Origin: a gamma proteobacterium symbiont of Stewartia floridana
GTDB lineage: Bacteria > Pseudomonadota > Gammaproteobacteria > Chromatiales > Chromatiaceae
Length of the DNA stretch: 64,000 nt
Assembly: GCA_003676145.1 (NCBI GenBank)
Contig: NAUB01000028.1
Location: forward strand, 62,001 to 126,000
Direction of reading: 5' to 3'
Part shown: piece by piece, positions 1 through 9,618 of the stretch
How positions within the stretch are numbered: the first letter of the stretch is position 1
Layout: every line of letters starts with the position of its first letter
Notes under the pieces: generated by a model
What the model saw: only the letters and a program-made list of their open reading frames with translations
What the model was told of the DNA's origin: nothing
Database searches by the model: none
Program-made: the position numbers and the translations under genes

Positions 1-192
1 GAGCGAAATTGGCCAGATAAACAGCATGACTTTGAGCAGGCGATGCGTGAGGCCGGCAAACATACCGAATCTGTGAGTTATGATGCGGCCCACGGTTTCA
101 CCAATCCAACCAGCCCCCGCTATGATGAAGCCGCAGATAAAGCGGCCTGGCAGGTTGTTATCGATTTTCTCCAGCAGGAGATAGCTGGATAG
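1..192 (+). CDS. Dienelactone hydrolase family protein, C-terminal fragment
   Basis: The reading frame is open from the first base and ends at TAG 190-192, giving the last 63 residues. The fragment contains the AAHGFTNP stretch with the histidine that serves as the catalytic base in dienelactone hydrolases, followed by an RYDEAADKAAWQVVIDFL tail. Both are typical of the C-terminus of that alpha/beta hydrolase family. The nucleophile (Cys or Ser) region lies outside the window, so the substrate cannot be judged. Confidence 0.75.
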   Translation, partial: ERNWPDKQHDFEQAMREAGKHTESVSYDAAHGFTNPTSPRYDEAADKAAWQVVIDFLQQEIAG

Positions 193-415
193 TGTTTCTT
201 CAAATTTAAGCGAAGATTTCCAAGATTGATTGTGCCTGAGAATAATAGATAGAGAATATGGGACAACAATCAATAGGCGAAATAAAATCCTAAGCCGGGT
301 GGCTATAAGAAGAAAAAGCCGACTTTTTGAGAAAATGTAAAAAATCCACCAAGGTCACAGATTGTTCTTGAGTAAGTGGTAAATTAATCCCAATTACCAC
401 TCGAAGGTGAACTTG

Positions 416-2101
416 ATGAAACCGATCTCAACCTTGCTATCCCCTATAGCGCTGGCACTATGGCTGACATTTGCACTGATCTCCTGCGGTGGCGGTGGCA
501 GCAGCGACAGCAGCGCCACATCAGACGATACGAACTCCAGCACGACCCAAAGCACCGGTACGGTTGGCATTTTGCTGACGGACAAACCGGCAGACCCGGA
601 CATTTTCCTTTCCATCAATGCAACCATTGAGCAGGTCGAGCTGCTTGGGCCTGATGGGGAGGAGTCGGTCGTGCTCTATGCCGATGCACCACAGACGGTT
701 GATCTGCTGAGATTGAGAAACGAATCCATTCCGTTCACCTTTCGGGATGATGTGCCAGTAGGCCGTTACTGCAAGATACGTTTGACACTCAGCGATCTAG
801 AGCTGGTGCTGGTCGATGATACTCCGGATGATCTGACGGACAATGAAACCTACCATCCCAATCTGCCGGGTAACGGTAATCTGGATCTCCTTGTACGTGG
901 TTGTTTTACGGTTGATGAAGGCAATGTGATCACTGTGCAGGTTGACATGGATGCCGGGAATTCAATCCATATTGTGGAGAACAATCGTGGATATAACTTC
1001 AGACCGGTTGTCTTCGTCGATGTGCTCGAAGAGGGTTTTGAGAGCAAACTGGTACGCTTGCGTGGTGAGATCGGAGAGGTCATGCCGGAAGAGAATGCAC
1101 TGCTGCTCTGCGATGCTCTACCAGTACAAGAGTCGAACAACATGGAGTGTGTTGAGGTGCGTTTGGGAGATGACAGCGCCTTTTTCGATAACCTGAACTA
1201 TACCGGAACACCCAGACCGCTTTCGGAGCTCCTGGTTGAAACCATGGTGGGTCAACAGATCACGGTAATCGGAAAGCCGGACCACCATGTGGCGTCGTCA
1301 ACCTCTGTGCGTATTCCTCCGGGGCACTTGCCATCTCCAGGCGAATGTCGGCTGTGGGAGGAGGGTGTGCCTCCAGGTCGGCAGTCGGCTCCTGGAGATT
1401 GCGAGGAGCTGGAGGATGATGTGACCGATGATACTGTGCTGGTTGATCATGAAGGGGTTGTGGGCGAGCGATATCATCCGCTCATGGAAGTGGATGCGCT
1501 GGTTGTTGAGCTGGGCGAGTTCCTTCAGTTGGAGGGGAGTGTAAACCGGGATTCCGATACCTCAGGATTTGCCATGACGGTTTCTGTGGGCGATGTATTT
1601 GTCGCCGATACCCTGCTTGAAGTTGTCCATCAAATGGGGGAATCAGGGGTTAACGGTACCCGGGTGGTCTCCAAATCGGGTGACCTGCTGACCCCGCTCG
1701 ATATCCTGGTGCCTCGTCAGGTACAGGTCGATGGTGTTGTGGATTCATCCGCAGCAGTAGAGACGCTTAATGCAGCGCTGGTCATCATCGATACGGAGTC
1801 CGATGATGAGGGTTCCGACGAGAGCGGTCAGATCACGGGTAGTGTCGTTTCGGCAGGTACCAATGGTTTTGTGCTTGCACCCACGACAGATACGGTATGT
1901 GGCGTGACAACCACCGACCTGCAGGTCACCCTTGCAGAGGATGTTTCAATTATCACGGTTGTGATTACCGATAGCGTCAGTGAGATTACCCAGGGTGGCA
2001 CCATACAGGCCGGACAGAGTGTCGGTGTTGATGGCAGCTGCAGTACAGAGGGATACCTGGCAGAGATCGTGGCGATCGTCGATGATCAACGGGATCTATA
2101 A
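416..2101 (+). CDS. DUF4382 domain lipoprotein
   Basis: A 561-residue predicted lipoprotein. The N-terminus has a Lys, a hydrophobic stretch and the lipobox LISC followed by a Gly/Ser/Asp-rich linker, so it is probably anchored in the outer membrane or periplasm. After the linker, GTVGILLTDKPADPDIFLSI is a typical DUF4382 opening. The rest is acidic and beta-rich with no recognised catalytic motif. A GTG at 407 is in frame, but the AAGGTGA ribosome site at 404-410 fits the ATG at 416 better. It stands alone, convergent with the deacetylase gene. Function is unknown; DUF4382 proteins are often cell-surface proteins. Confidence 0.8.
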   Translation: MKPISTLLSPIALALWLTFALISCGGGGSSDSSATSDDTNSSTTQSTGTVGILLTDKPADPDIFLSINATIEQVELLGPDGEESVVLYADAPQTVDLLRLRNESIPFTFRDDVPVGRYCKIRLTLSDLELVLVDDTPDDLTDNETYHPNLPGNGNLDLLVRGCFTVDEGNVITVQVDMDAGNSIHIVENNRGYNFRPVVFVDVLEEGFESKLVRLRGEIGEVMPEENALLLCDALPVQESNNMECVEVRLGDDSAFFDNLNYTGTPRPLSELLVETMVGQQITVIGKPDHHVASSTSVRIPPGHLPSPGECRLWEEGVPPGRQSAPGDCEELEDDVTDDTVLVDHEGVVGERYHPLMEVDALVVELGEFLQLEGSVNRDSDTSGFAMTVSVGDVFVADTLLEVVHQMGESGVNGTRVVSKSGDLLTPLDILVPRQVQVDGVVDSSAAVETLNAALVIIDTESDDEGSDESGQITGSVVSAGTNGFVLAPTTDTVCGVTTTDLQVTLAEDVSIITVVITDSVSEITQGGTIQAGQSVGVDGSCSTEGYLAEIVAIVDDQRDL

Positions 2102-2113
2102 GTCGTAATGATT

Positions 2114-3061
2114 TTACTGCCTGTTGCCGTTGATTAGATCATAAGCATCGGCAACAGGCAGTAAGCGGGCCCCGCTCGCAACGGCCTGTTCAAGCACCCA
2201 TTCCAACTGTTGTGGTGTGCAGTCATAATCTCCGGGGTTGTCGTCCACGCCGTGGGTATAGAACACCAACCACCCGCCGGACGTCACCGTGTTGTTGATC
2301 ACCCGCTGGATGGCTGCCTGATCGAAGCTTGGGTTATAGAGGCTGGTGCCCCTCAGCAGGTACAGATCGGTACCCTTTTGATTGATGCCGGGTCTTGAGC
2401 TGCGAAGGGTTTTATAGTGTTGGGATAGCCGCCTTTTGCTCTTGAAGTCCACCAGTCCGAATGGGTAGGAGAAGTGCTCGATCGGTTTCCCGCCAAGCCA
2501 TCCGCTGAGTATCCTGACATTGCGGGAGGCATCCTCGGCAAACTTCTCTGCGTTGCCCTCAGTCAATCTGTAGTGGCTGTAGGTGTGGCAGCCGATATCG
2601 TGTCCCGCCTTGTCGAGCTGCACAATATCCTCTCGGCCAAGATAGCTTTCCCCTATCTCTGCGTTGGCCTGCTCATCACCCATCGCCAGGCCGGATGAAA
2701 TATAGAAGGTTGCCTTGACGGAATGCCGGTCCAGGATGGCAATACCCTTCTCCACTGCACTGCTGGGAACATCGTCAAAACTGAAGCTGATGATGGCCTG
2801 CTTCATTCCGATATCACGACGGTCATTGACGAAGGATCCGTAGAGCCAGGTTTTCGATTCTTGTAAGACTTTTCTAATGAGTGACATGATTTGCTGTTCT
2901 GAACCGTCTCGATAAAACTCTGTGTGGCAGCCCTGCTGTTTATGAAGCCAGGTCCCTAACGGGTTTACTTGGCTGCGGGCGGGATCAAACCAATACCACT
3001 CTAAAACTCCGGATTTAGTCTCTATCAAGCCGGTGTTTGATTCAATATGCTTAAGAGACAT
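2114..3061 (-). CDS. Polysaccharide deacetylase (NodB domain)
   Basis: A 315-residue protein. Its NodB homology domain starts near residue 88 with ISFSFDDVP, the paired Asp motif. CHTYSHY, the metal-binding HxxxH motif, follows near residue 157, and FSYPFG near 198 matches the family's third motif. Such enzymes remove N- or O-acetyl groups from chitin-like, peptidoglycan or capsule sugars. No signal peptide is evident, which suggests a cytosolic substrate or non-classical location. It ends 12 bp from the convergent DUF4382 gene. A perfect 13-bp inverted repeat covers its last codons. Confidence 0.88.
   Translation of the reverse strand: MSLKHIESNTGLIETKSGVLEWYWFDPARSQVNPLGTWLHKQQGCHTEFYRDGSEQQIMSLIRKVLQESKTWLYGSFVNDRRDIGMKQAIISFSFDDVPSSAVEKGIAILDRHSVKATFYISSGLAMGDEQANAEIGESYLGREDIVQLDKAGHDIGCHTYSHYRLTEGNAEKFAEDASRNVRILSGWLGGKPIEHFSYPFGLVDFKSKRRLSQHYKTLRSSRPGINQKGTDLYLLRGTSLYNPSFDQAAIQRVINNTVTSGGWLVFYTHGVDDNPGDYDCTPQQLEWVLEQAVASGARLLPVADAYDLINGNRQ
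2117..2161 (-). terminator. Inverted repeat at the 3' end of the deacetylase gene
   Basis: CTGCCTGTTGCCG at 2117-2129 pairs perfectly with 2149-2161 over 13 bp, around a 19-bp loop. On the minus strand the hairpin lies inside the last codons and touches the stop codon. It is followed by TAAAATCATT, which is AT-rich but not a clean T run. It may be a terminator or an mRNA 3'-end stabiliser shared by the two convergent genes. Confidence 0.45.
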
Positions 3062-3313
3062 TGCATGAGTGTACAGATCAGGCTCACTGGGTATACTGAT
3101 TGCCGGAATGCCGGTTGGGTAATCACTGGTCCCTTACTGCCTGGATTGCCAATCACTTATTGTACTCAATGACCGGGTTGTCTGTCGCTCTGCAGTGGTT
3201 GGGAGTTCGAGCATGAAACGAGGTGGTTACCGGTCACATGAGCTGGTACGTGCAGCGGTTACGCTCGTGTACTCAGGCTGAGCGTGTGTAAGATCCTAGA
3301 GTTGGAGGTGGTG

Positions 3314-3778
3314 ATGAAGTTGCTATTGTTGATTGGCTTGATGCTGGTCGGTCCCAATCTGAGCCTGGCCTCGGAAGTGGCGGAGAGTGACCCGGTACGT
3401 GTATTTACCTCGGAAGAGTCGTTCGAGGATCTGGTGGAGAATATCAAAATGGCGATCGTCGACCAGGGGCTGCTGGTCAGTGGTACCCTGCATGTCAGCG
3501 ATATGCTTAACCGCACGGCGGCGGACCTTGGCTATTCGGAGATATTCAGCAAAGCTGAATCGGTTGAGTTCTGCAGTGCTTTGATCTCACACAAGATGGC
3601 TCAAGCGGCTGCGGAGAATATCGCCATCTGCCCATTCACCATCGCTGTATACGTAAAGAAGAGCGAGCCTGAAAAGGTCTATGCCTCTTACCTTGTTCCC
3701 AGGCTGATGGGGGCTGGTGATGAGGTGTCTGAGGATATTATTGAATTGCTCGAGACCATTCTGGAAGAGTCCTTATAA
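3314..3778 (+). CDS. DUF302 domain protein, exported
   Basis: A 154-residue protein starting at ATG 3314, preceded by a strong GGAGGTG ribosome site at 3304-3310. The first 19 residues form a signal peptide ending near LSLASEV. The remainder (FTSEESFEDLVENIKMAI, then the AICPFTIAVYVK strand and ASYLVPRL) matches the DUF302 fold, a small periplasmic or membrane-associated domain of unknown role seen in many sulfur and methane bacteria. It is monocistronic and followed by a rho-independent terminator at 3911-3934. Confidence 0.8.
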   Translation: MKLLLLIGLMLVGPNLSLASEVAESDPVRVFTSEESFEDLVENIKMAIVDQGLLVSGTLHVSDMLNRTAADLGYSEIFSKAESVEFCSALISHKMAQAAAENIAICPFTIAVYVKKSEPEKVYASYLVPRLMGAGDEVSEDIIELLETILEESL

Positions 3779-3910
3779 AACAACTACTTAGAAAAGACAG
3801 TCTGGACAAGGCCGATCCGAATCAGGAAAAAGAGTCCTAAAGTTTTGTGCAATCGCGCATATGTTGAAATAAATTCAAGGACATCAAATACTTGCCGTAA
3901 TAGAATAATA

Positions 3911-3934
3911 ACCCGGAGGTATGCCGGGTTTTTT
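3911..3934 (+). terminator. Rho-independent terminator after the DUF302 gene
   Basis: The stem ACCCGG (3911-3916) pairs with CCGGGT (3924-3929) around a 7-nt loop, and T residues continue to 3934. It separates the DUF302 gene from the downstream seven-gene operon. Confidence 0.8.
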
Positions 3935-4021
3935 ACAGGTGTGGTAAAAAGGGGTTTCGCTGGAAACCTGTTCTAAAAACAATAATGGACACCTATCCGG
4001 GCAGATTGGAGAATCACAGGA

Positions 4022-5296
4022 ATGTCAGAAGTTTATCAAGTCATCTATAGCGGCAAATTGCAGCCCTATGCAGATGAGTCCCGGCTGGTCATGCTCTTCA
4101 GCGAAAAATTCAAGCTGGGTCAGGAGAAGGCGCAGCGACTGATCAAGGGTGGAAGGCCAATTACCCTTAAGAAAGACCTTGATCTGGATAAGGCACTCAA
4201 GTATCAGGAGTCACTTGAAAAACTGGGCATGGTGATCACCATCGATCCGGATCCCGATTTGATTGCAGCTGAACCCTCGGAGCTCACTCTCGACATCTAC
4301 AGCGGTGGTGATGATGAGACTACCGAGGTGTTGGATCAATCGGAGATTCATCGGGCGCGCTGCCCAAAATGCGGTTCAGGCAACATGCAGTTGGGGATCT
4401 GCCAGGATTGCGGCATTGTGGCGTCCAAGTTTCTTGCCGCTCAGGCCAGAGGCGATGCAGCGGATTCTGCCAACGAGGAGGTTCGTCAGGATGACCCCTA
4501 CACCCCACCGGAAGCGGATCTGGAAGAGCCCGGTGAAGGTGGCCTGGTCGGCCCAAGGTCGGTCTCCGTCGGGCGTGGATTCAGTTGGGTGGTGGAAGGC
4601 TGGGGTTTTTTCAAGGAGTCCCCCATTGCCTGGATGATTGCGCTTGTGCTGTGGGGGGTGGTCAATGTGCTGCTAGCCATGGTGCCCTTCGTCGGAGCCA
4701 TAGCGGTTACCCTGCTTGCCCCCACCTTGGTGGCCGGTTTCATGGTCGGATGTCGGGAACAGGAGGAGGGTGAGTCGTTTTCGCCCAGCCATCTGTTCGC
4801 CGGTTTCAGCCACAATGCGGGGCAGACGATTCTGGTTGGTCTGTTCTATATGATCATCTCCGGTGCGATCGTCATCACCATGATGGTTAGCGTGTTCGGC
4901 TCCCTGGAGAGTGTGTTTCCCCAGGTGGGTGAGCTGCAAGCTGCGGCAGGGATGGCGGTCACGACACCGATGATCGCCAGTTTCGCCGTCGGCATGTTGG
5001 CCTTTCTGCTCCTTCTGATGGCCTACCTGTTTGCGCCGGCTCTGGCGGCGCTGGATGACCTGAGTGCCTGGCAGGCCATGAAAATGAGTTTTATGGGTTG
5101 TCTGAAGAATCTGTTACCACTTACTTTATACAGTATCTTTGCGCTACTGTTGTTTCTTTTGAACGGTCTGTTTATGCTCTTGTCTCCCGTCTCGGTAGTG
5201 CTTGCAGGTGCACTCTTCGGGCTGGGACTGCTGATCCTGTTTCCAGTACAGATCGGCGCAATCTATTCGGCTTACACGGATATCTATTACGACTGA
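4022..5296 (+). CDS. Zinc-ribbon BPSS1780-type membrane protein
   Basis: A 424-residue protein. Residues 1-80 form a soluble domain that appears to bind nothing recognisable. Near residue 113 a zinc ribbon is visible (RCPKCG...GICQDCG, two CxxC pairs). From about residue 190 there are several membrane segments in the style of BPSS1780-family proteins (GWGFFKESPIAWMIALVLW and later helices). It opens an operon of membrane and MoxR-type genes; the next gene starts 14 bp later. Biochemical function is unknown. Confidence 0.78.
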   Translation: MSEVYQVIYSGKLQPYADESRLVMLFSEKFKLGQEKAQRLIKGGRPITLKKDLDLDKALKYQESLEKLGMVITIDPDPDLIAAEPSELTLDIYSGGDDETTEVLDQSEIHRARCPKCGSGNMQLGICQDCGIVASKFLAAQARGDAADSANEEVRQDDPYTPPEADLEEPGEGGLVGPRSVSVGRGFSWVVEGWGFFKESPIAWMIALVLWGVVNVLLAMVPFVGAIAVTLLAPTLVAGFMVGCREQEEGESFSPSHLFAGFSHNAGQTILVGLFYMIISGAIVITMMVSVFGSLESVFPQVGELQAAAGMAVTTPMIASFAVGMLAFLLLLMAYLFAPALAALDDLSAWQAMKMSFMGCLKNLLPLTLYSIFALLLFLLNGLFMLLSPVSVVLAGALFGLGLLILFPVQIGAIYSAYTDIYYD

Positions 5297-5310
5297 AATG
5301 TGGCACAGGT

Positions 5311-6012
5311 ATGACGGAAAGGATTCCTGATTCCCCTCTCGATACCCTCAGGCAATATGAGATACCTGAAGGGGTAACGCTTCATCTACGAGTTGCCGGT
5401 CCGGTGGTGCGCGCTTGTGCCTGGGCGATCGATGCACTCATCCGAACCTTAATCTACCTTGCTCTTACGATACTGCTGGGTTACCTGGGGGAGTTGGGTT
5501 TGGGCGTAATGCTGATTGGATTGTTTCTGATCGAGTGGTTCTACCCGGTGGTATTTGAGTTGCATAACGGTGCCACACCCGGCAAACGTGCCATGGGTAT
5601 TCTGGTGATTCAGGAGAATGGTACACCGGTCACCCCGGCCGCCTCGGTGATTCGAAATCTGCTGCGCAGCGTCGATTTTCTGCCGTTTCTGTATGGCATC
5701 GGGCTGGTAGCCATGCTCAGCAATCGCAGTTTCCAGCGGCTGGGGGATCTGACCGCCGGAACACTGGTGGTCTATCGTGATCAGAACATTGAGCGCATGC
5801 AGCCGACAACTTCCACTGCTCTCAAGCCGCCGATGGATCTCTCTGAAGAGGAGCAACTGGTGATACTGAATTTTGCCGAGCGACGGGAGACTCTCTCTGA
5901 AGAGCGCCGGCAGGAGTTGGCGGAGCTGCTATCCCCGCAGACCGGTTTACAGGGTGGTGGTGCTGAGCAGGCCCTCTACCGCTATGCCAACTGGATTCTC
6001 AAGGGACGCTGA
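5311..6012 (+). CDS. RDD family membrane protein
   Basis: A 233-residue membrane protein. The frame is open further upstream, but that stretch overlaps the previous gene; ATG 5311 gives the normal family length. RDD features are visible: Arg/Asp in RACAWAIDALIRT, the GATPGKRAMGILV loop, and a later helix pair ending in QRLGDLTAGTLVVYRD. RDD proteins are small membrane proteins of mostly unknown or transport-related role. The stop codon shares one base with the next gene's ATG (TGATG), indicating translational coupling. Confidence 0.85.
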   Translation: MTERIPDSPLDTLRQYEIPEGVTLHLRVAGPVVRACAWAIDALIRTLIYLALTILLGYLGELGLGVMLIGLFLIEWFYPVVFELHNGATPGKRAMGILVIQENGTPVTPAASVIRNLLRSVDFLPFLYGIGLVAMLSNRSFQRLGDLTAGTLVVYRDQNIERMQPTTSTALKPPMDLSEEEQLVILNFAERRETLSEERRQELAELLSPQTGLQGGGAEQALYRYANWILKGR

Positions 6013-6998
6013 TGAAGCAGCAACAGTTTGAACTTGAAAATCAATCCTTGTGGGATGAGATCGAATCCCTGATTCACGATCTGCAACGCAAACGCCAGCA
6101 TCGACAGCTGAGCAAACAGCAGCATCTTCAGTTTCCACACCTTTATCGCAAGCTCTGCAGTCACTATGCCTTGGCTCGCAGTCGCGGTTTCAGTCCGGCC
6201 CTGGTGGATCAGTTACACACTCTGGTGTTGCGAGGGCATCCGCTGCTCTACCGCTTCAAGGGGGAGTGGGGCTGGCGAACCCTGCAATTTATTTTCAGCG
6301 GATTCCCGCGGGCCCTGAGACGCCAGAAAACCTATTTTCTGATCGCTCTGCTGGCATTCCTGCTGCCCGGTCTGCTGATGGGAACGGCCTGTTTTCTGAA
6401 TGACGAGCTGATCTACAGTGTGATGGATGAATCGACAGTGGCGCAGATGGAGCAGAACTACGATCCGGCGAATGATCGGCCCGGTCGATCGGTGGAGCGC
6501 AGTTCGGATACCGATTTCATGATGTTCGGTTTCTATATCATGAACAATATCGGTATCGGTTTCCGAACCTTCGCCTCCGGGATTCTGTTCGGTATCGGCT
6601 CGCTGTTCTTTCTTCTGTTCAACGGTCTGGTGATTGGCGGGGTGGCTGGCCATTTAAGCCGGCTGGGCTATCACGATACCTTCTGGCCGTTTGTTTCCGG
6701 CCACGGCTCTTTTGAGCTGACTGCGATTGTGATCTGCGGTGCAGCCGGGCTGATGCTGGGTCACGCTCTGTTGGCGCCGCGCCAACAGACACGTCTTCAG
6801 GCACTCAAAACGAGGGCGCTCGAAGCGCTGCCATTGGTCATGGGGGCGGCTTTGATGCTGCTGTTTGCCGCCTTTATCGAGGCCTTCTGGTCATCCAGTT
6901 CTGTGGCCATTGGGACAAAATACAGTGTCGCGGCGATTCTCTGGTTGGTGGTTGTTCTCTACCTGGTCTTTATGGGGCGCAACGATGGATCTGGATAG
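6012..6998 (+). CDS. SpoIIM-like (DUF95) membrane protein
   Basis: A 328-residue protein with a charged helical N-terminus and then five or so membrane segments starting at TYFLIALLAFLLPGLLMG. NNIGIGFRTFASGILFGIGSLFFLLFNG is the core signature of the stage II sporulation protein M family. HGSFELTAIVICGAAGLMLG is also typical. In non-sporulating bacteria this family recurs beside RDD, MoxR and DUF58 genes, as here. Start and stop overlap both neighbours. The function outside sporulation is unknown. Confidence 0.85.
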   Translation: MKQQQFELENQSLWDEIESLIHDLQRKRQHRQLSKQQHLQFPHLYRKLCSHYALARSRGFSPALVDQLHTLVLRGHPLLYRFKGEWGWRTLQFIFSGFPRALRRQKTYFLIALLAFLLPGLLMGTACFLNDELIYSVMDESTVAQMEQNYDPANDRPGRSVERSSDTDFMMFGFYIMNNIGIGFRTFASGILFGIGSLFFLLFNGLVIGGVAGHLSRLGYHDTFWPFVSGHGSFELTAIVICGAAGLMLGHALLAPRQQTRLQALKTRALEALPLVMGAALMLLFAAFIEAFWSSSSVAIGTKYSVAAILWLVVVLYLVFMGRNDGSG

Positions 6999-8481
6999 AA
7001 TCGCCATCAAGCTGCGCCCGCGGCAGAGCTGGGAAGGTATCGATCTCGGTTTCACCATGGCCAGAGAGTGGTTCGTCAATCTCTGGCTGATCTGGCTCTG
7101 CAGCGCACTGCCGGTGATGTTGCTGCTGGTTGTTCTGCCACTGCCGTTGTGGCTGGCGGGGTTTATTCTGTGGTGGTTGAAGCCTGTCTATGAGCCACCA
7201 CTCCTCTACTGGATGAGTCGCCGGGTATTCTCGGAAACGATCGGTTTGAGGGGTGTGTTCAGTGAGTGGAGAAGTGTCGTGCTGCCCCAGCTGTTCGCCA
7301 TGCTCAGCTGGCGCCGGTTGACCCCGGCCCGCTCTTTTGTGATGCCGGTGGTGGTACTGGAGGGGTTGCGGGGTGAAAGGCGCAGCAAGCGGATCAACAT
7401 ACTCGCCAAAAACAGTGGTGCCGCCTCCTGGCTGACCTTTGTCGGGATCCATTTCGAAGTGATTCTGCAGTTTGGCTTGTTGGGTTTGATTCTGGCCCTG
7501 ATACCGGAAGATCTGTTGTGGACCGACTGGCAGAGCTATCTGTTCGATCCTGATCCTGTCAGTGAGTGGTTGCACCATCTCACAGCCCTGGCCGCCATGT
7601 CACTGATTGCCCCATTCTATGTGGCGGCCGGATTCGCGCTCTATCTGAACCGGCGCAGTCAACTGGAGGCCTGGGATCTGGAGTTGGGATTGCGCAAAAT
7701 GGCGCAACGGCATAAATCCGATGGGGCAGAGGCGACTCGATCCTCAACGCTACGCAATACCGTGCTTGCCTGTGTGGCGCTTTTGTTGGTGGATATCGCC
7801 ATGCCGGGAACGGTGCAGGCTGTAGAGATGAGCCATCAGGAGGCCCGTAGCCTGATTCAGGAGGTTTTGGCCGATGAGGCCTTTGGTGAGAAGCGGACGA
7901 TTCACTATTGGGAATATGTGGATCAGGAGGATGACTCGTCGGAGTCGTCGGATTCCACATTATTAAGCTGGCTGGAGTCGATCGCCGGTTCTGCCGCCAG
8001 GCTGGGTGAATTGCTGCTCTGGATCCTGGTGGCTGTACTGCTCGTCTATCTGCTTCACTGGTATCTGAAAAACCGATCGAGTTTCGGTGGGTCGACTGTT
8101 GAGGGGCCTGGCAGACATACCACACCCACTGTGGTCGCAGGTCTGGATCTTCGGCCTGAAAGCATGCCTGACAATCCTTCTGTCGAAGCGCTTGAGATGA
8201 TTCAACAGGAGCGCAGCAGAGAGGGGATGGCGTTGCTCTACAGGGCCACTCTTTCCCGGCTGGTGCACCACTATGACTTGCCGATCAAGGCTGGGGATAC
8301 CGAGGGGCAGTGTCTGGAGAGGAGTCGAAAACTGAAGATCCCCGATCTGTTCGAATACCTGGGTGAGTTGACCGCTGTCTGGCAGAGGCTTGCCTATGCC
8401 CATCATCAACCGCAGAAGCAGCAATTGATCGAACTTTGCCAGGCATGGTCTGAATATTTTGGTGACCGCGATGCGGGATAG
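6985..8481 (+). CDS. DUF4129 domain membrane protein
   Basis: A 498-residue protein starting at ATG 6985, which overlaps the SpoIIM-like gene by 14 bp; the longer upstream frame is only overlap. It has membrane helices near residues 35-65, 160-180, 205-225 and 255-270. A periplasmic-like stretch follows, then another helix (LLLWILVAVLLVYLLHWYLKN). The C-terminal cytosolic DUF4129 region reads GMALLYRATLSRLVHHYDLPI through LAYAHHQPQKQQLIELC. DUF4129 proteins are standard partners in MoxR-DUF58 operons, sometimes fused to transglutaminase-like domains; none is seen here. Confidence 0.82.
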   Translation: MDLDRIAIKLRPRQSWEGIDLGFTMAREWFVNLWLIWLCSALPVMLLLVVLPLPLWLAGFILWWLKPVYEPPLLYWMSRRVFSETIGLRGVFSEWRSVVLPQLFAMLSWRRLTPARSFVMPVVVLEGLRGERRSKRINILAKNSGAASWLTFVGIHFEVILQFGLLGLILALIPEDLLWTDWQSYLFDPDPVSEWLHHLTALAAMSLIAPFYVAAGFALYLNRRSQLEAWDLELGLRKMAQRHKSDGAEATRSSTLRNTVLACVALLLVDIAMPGTVQAVEMSHQEARSLIQEVLADEAFGEKRTIHYWEYVDQEDDSSESSDSTLLSWLESIAGSAARLGELLLWILVAVLLVYLLHWYLKNRSSFGGSTVEGPGRHTTPTVVAGLDLRPESMPDNPSVEALEMIQQERSREGMALLYRATLSRLVHHYDLPIKAGDTEGQCLERSRKLKIPDLFEYLGELTAVWQRLAYAHHQPQKQQLIELCQAWSEYFGDRDAG

Positions 8482-9616
8482 CAGCAAGACAGCCCTGTTA
8501 CTGATCGCGCTGTTGGCTATGCTCGGTACGCTTGGCTGGTTCTGGTTCGAAAAGAATTTTGAGCGCCGTGAAAAGGTCGTGAGAAGCAGCATGAGTATGG
8601 AAGCCAGGCGTAATCCCATGCTGGCTGCGGAGATGTTTCTAAGCCGGCTTGGCCTGTCGGTTGAGAGTAGAACGGGAAGAGAGTATCTGATCCAGCCACC
8701 GGAAGAAGAGGGCTTGCTGCTGGTGCGGGATCTGGGCCCCCCACTGACAGAGAGTGGCGTGACCAAGCTGCTTGCCTGGGTGGAGCGGGGCGGCCAGCTT
8801 GTGGCTGCGCCAAGTGGCCAGTTGCAAGCGGGCGGCAAACATAATCTGCTGGAAAGGTTAGGGGTCAGCCTGGTCGACCCGGATGAGGCCTGGCAAGAGG
8901 AGGAGACGCCGGCACTCGATCTTTCCGGCCGGGTTGATGGCTTGCAGGTCGAGGTTGAGATGGCGCAGCGTTTTGCATTCGACGAGAATTTCGAAGGGCC
9001 TGCACCTCGTGTTGAGGATCCACGCTACCTGGAGTTTGCCTGGGGGGATGGAACAGTCACTCTGATCAGCGACAGTGGCGTGTTCACCAATAACCGGATT
9101 GGCGAGTATGAGCATGCCCGTCTGCTGGCCCATGTGGCGCCCGATGATGGTCGTGTCTGGCTGCTTCACAGCGCACAGCTGCCTTCGCTGCTCAGCTTGA
9201 TCTGGCAATCGGCGCCCTATCTTGTGGTGAGCCTGGTGCTGCTGCTGTTGCTGACGACCTGGTGGATGAGCAGAAGCAGTGGTGCAAAATTGGCAGACAG
9301 AACAACCGATCGGCGCAATCTGCTGGAGCATCTGGAAGCGAGTGCTGAGTTCGCCTGGCGTAACGATCTCAAGGCCGGGCTTCTGGATGGCGCCAGACAT
9401 CAGATTGAGAAACGTTGGCTGAGCGCACATCCGGTACTCCAGCAACTCGATGGTGAAGCACGTTGCGAATGGCTTGCCAAGCGCACCGGGTTGAGTGCAA
9501 CGGCGATCAGCAAGGCGCTCTATCCGGATCAACCGGACACTACCCAAATGATTAAAAACAGTATCAATCTGCAGCGTTTGTACGCTGCACTACATCCGGA
9601 CAGGAAAGTGAAATAG
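8471..9616 (+). CDS. DUF4350 domain membrane protein
   Basis: About 381 residues. ATG 8471 is chosen, although in-frame TTG 8459 and GTG 8462 also exist. All three lie inside the end of the DUF4129 gene, so the genes are coupled. A first membrane helix (ALLLIALLAMLGTLGWFWF) is followed by a soluble DUF4350 domain resembling a GATase/IFT52-like fold (LLVRDLGPPLTESGVTKLLAWVERGGQLVAA). A second helix near residue 255 precedes a cytosolic tail. It belongs to the same conserved operon and its function is unknown. Confidence 0.8.
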   Translation: MRDSSKTALLLIALLAMLGTLGWFWFEKNFERREKVVRSSMSMEARRNPMLAAEMFLSRLGLSVESRTGREYLIQPPEEEGLLLVRDLGPPLTESGVTKLLAWVERGGQLVAAPSGQLQAGGKHNLLERLGVSLVDPDEAWQEEETPALDLSGRVDGLQVEVEMAQRFAFDENFEGPAPRVEDPRYLEFAWGDGTVTLISDSGVFTNNRIGEYEHARLLAHVAPDDGRVWLLHSAQLPSLLSLIWQSAPYLVVSLVLLLLLTTWWMSRSSGAKLADRTTDRRNLLEHLEASAEFAWRNDLKAGLLDGARHQIEKRWLSAHPVLQQLDGEARCEWLAKRTGLSATAISKALYPDQPDTTQMIKNSINLQRLYAALHPDRKVK

Positions 9617-9618
9617 AG

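Noticed and set aside
5098-5310. An upstream extension of the RDD gene
   Set aside because: The extension lies inside the end of the zinc-ribbon gene in another frame and adds no family residues; ATG 5311 gives the usual length.
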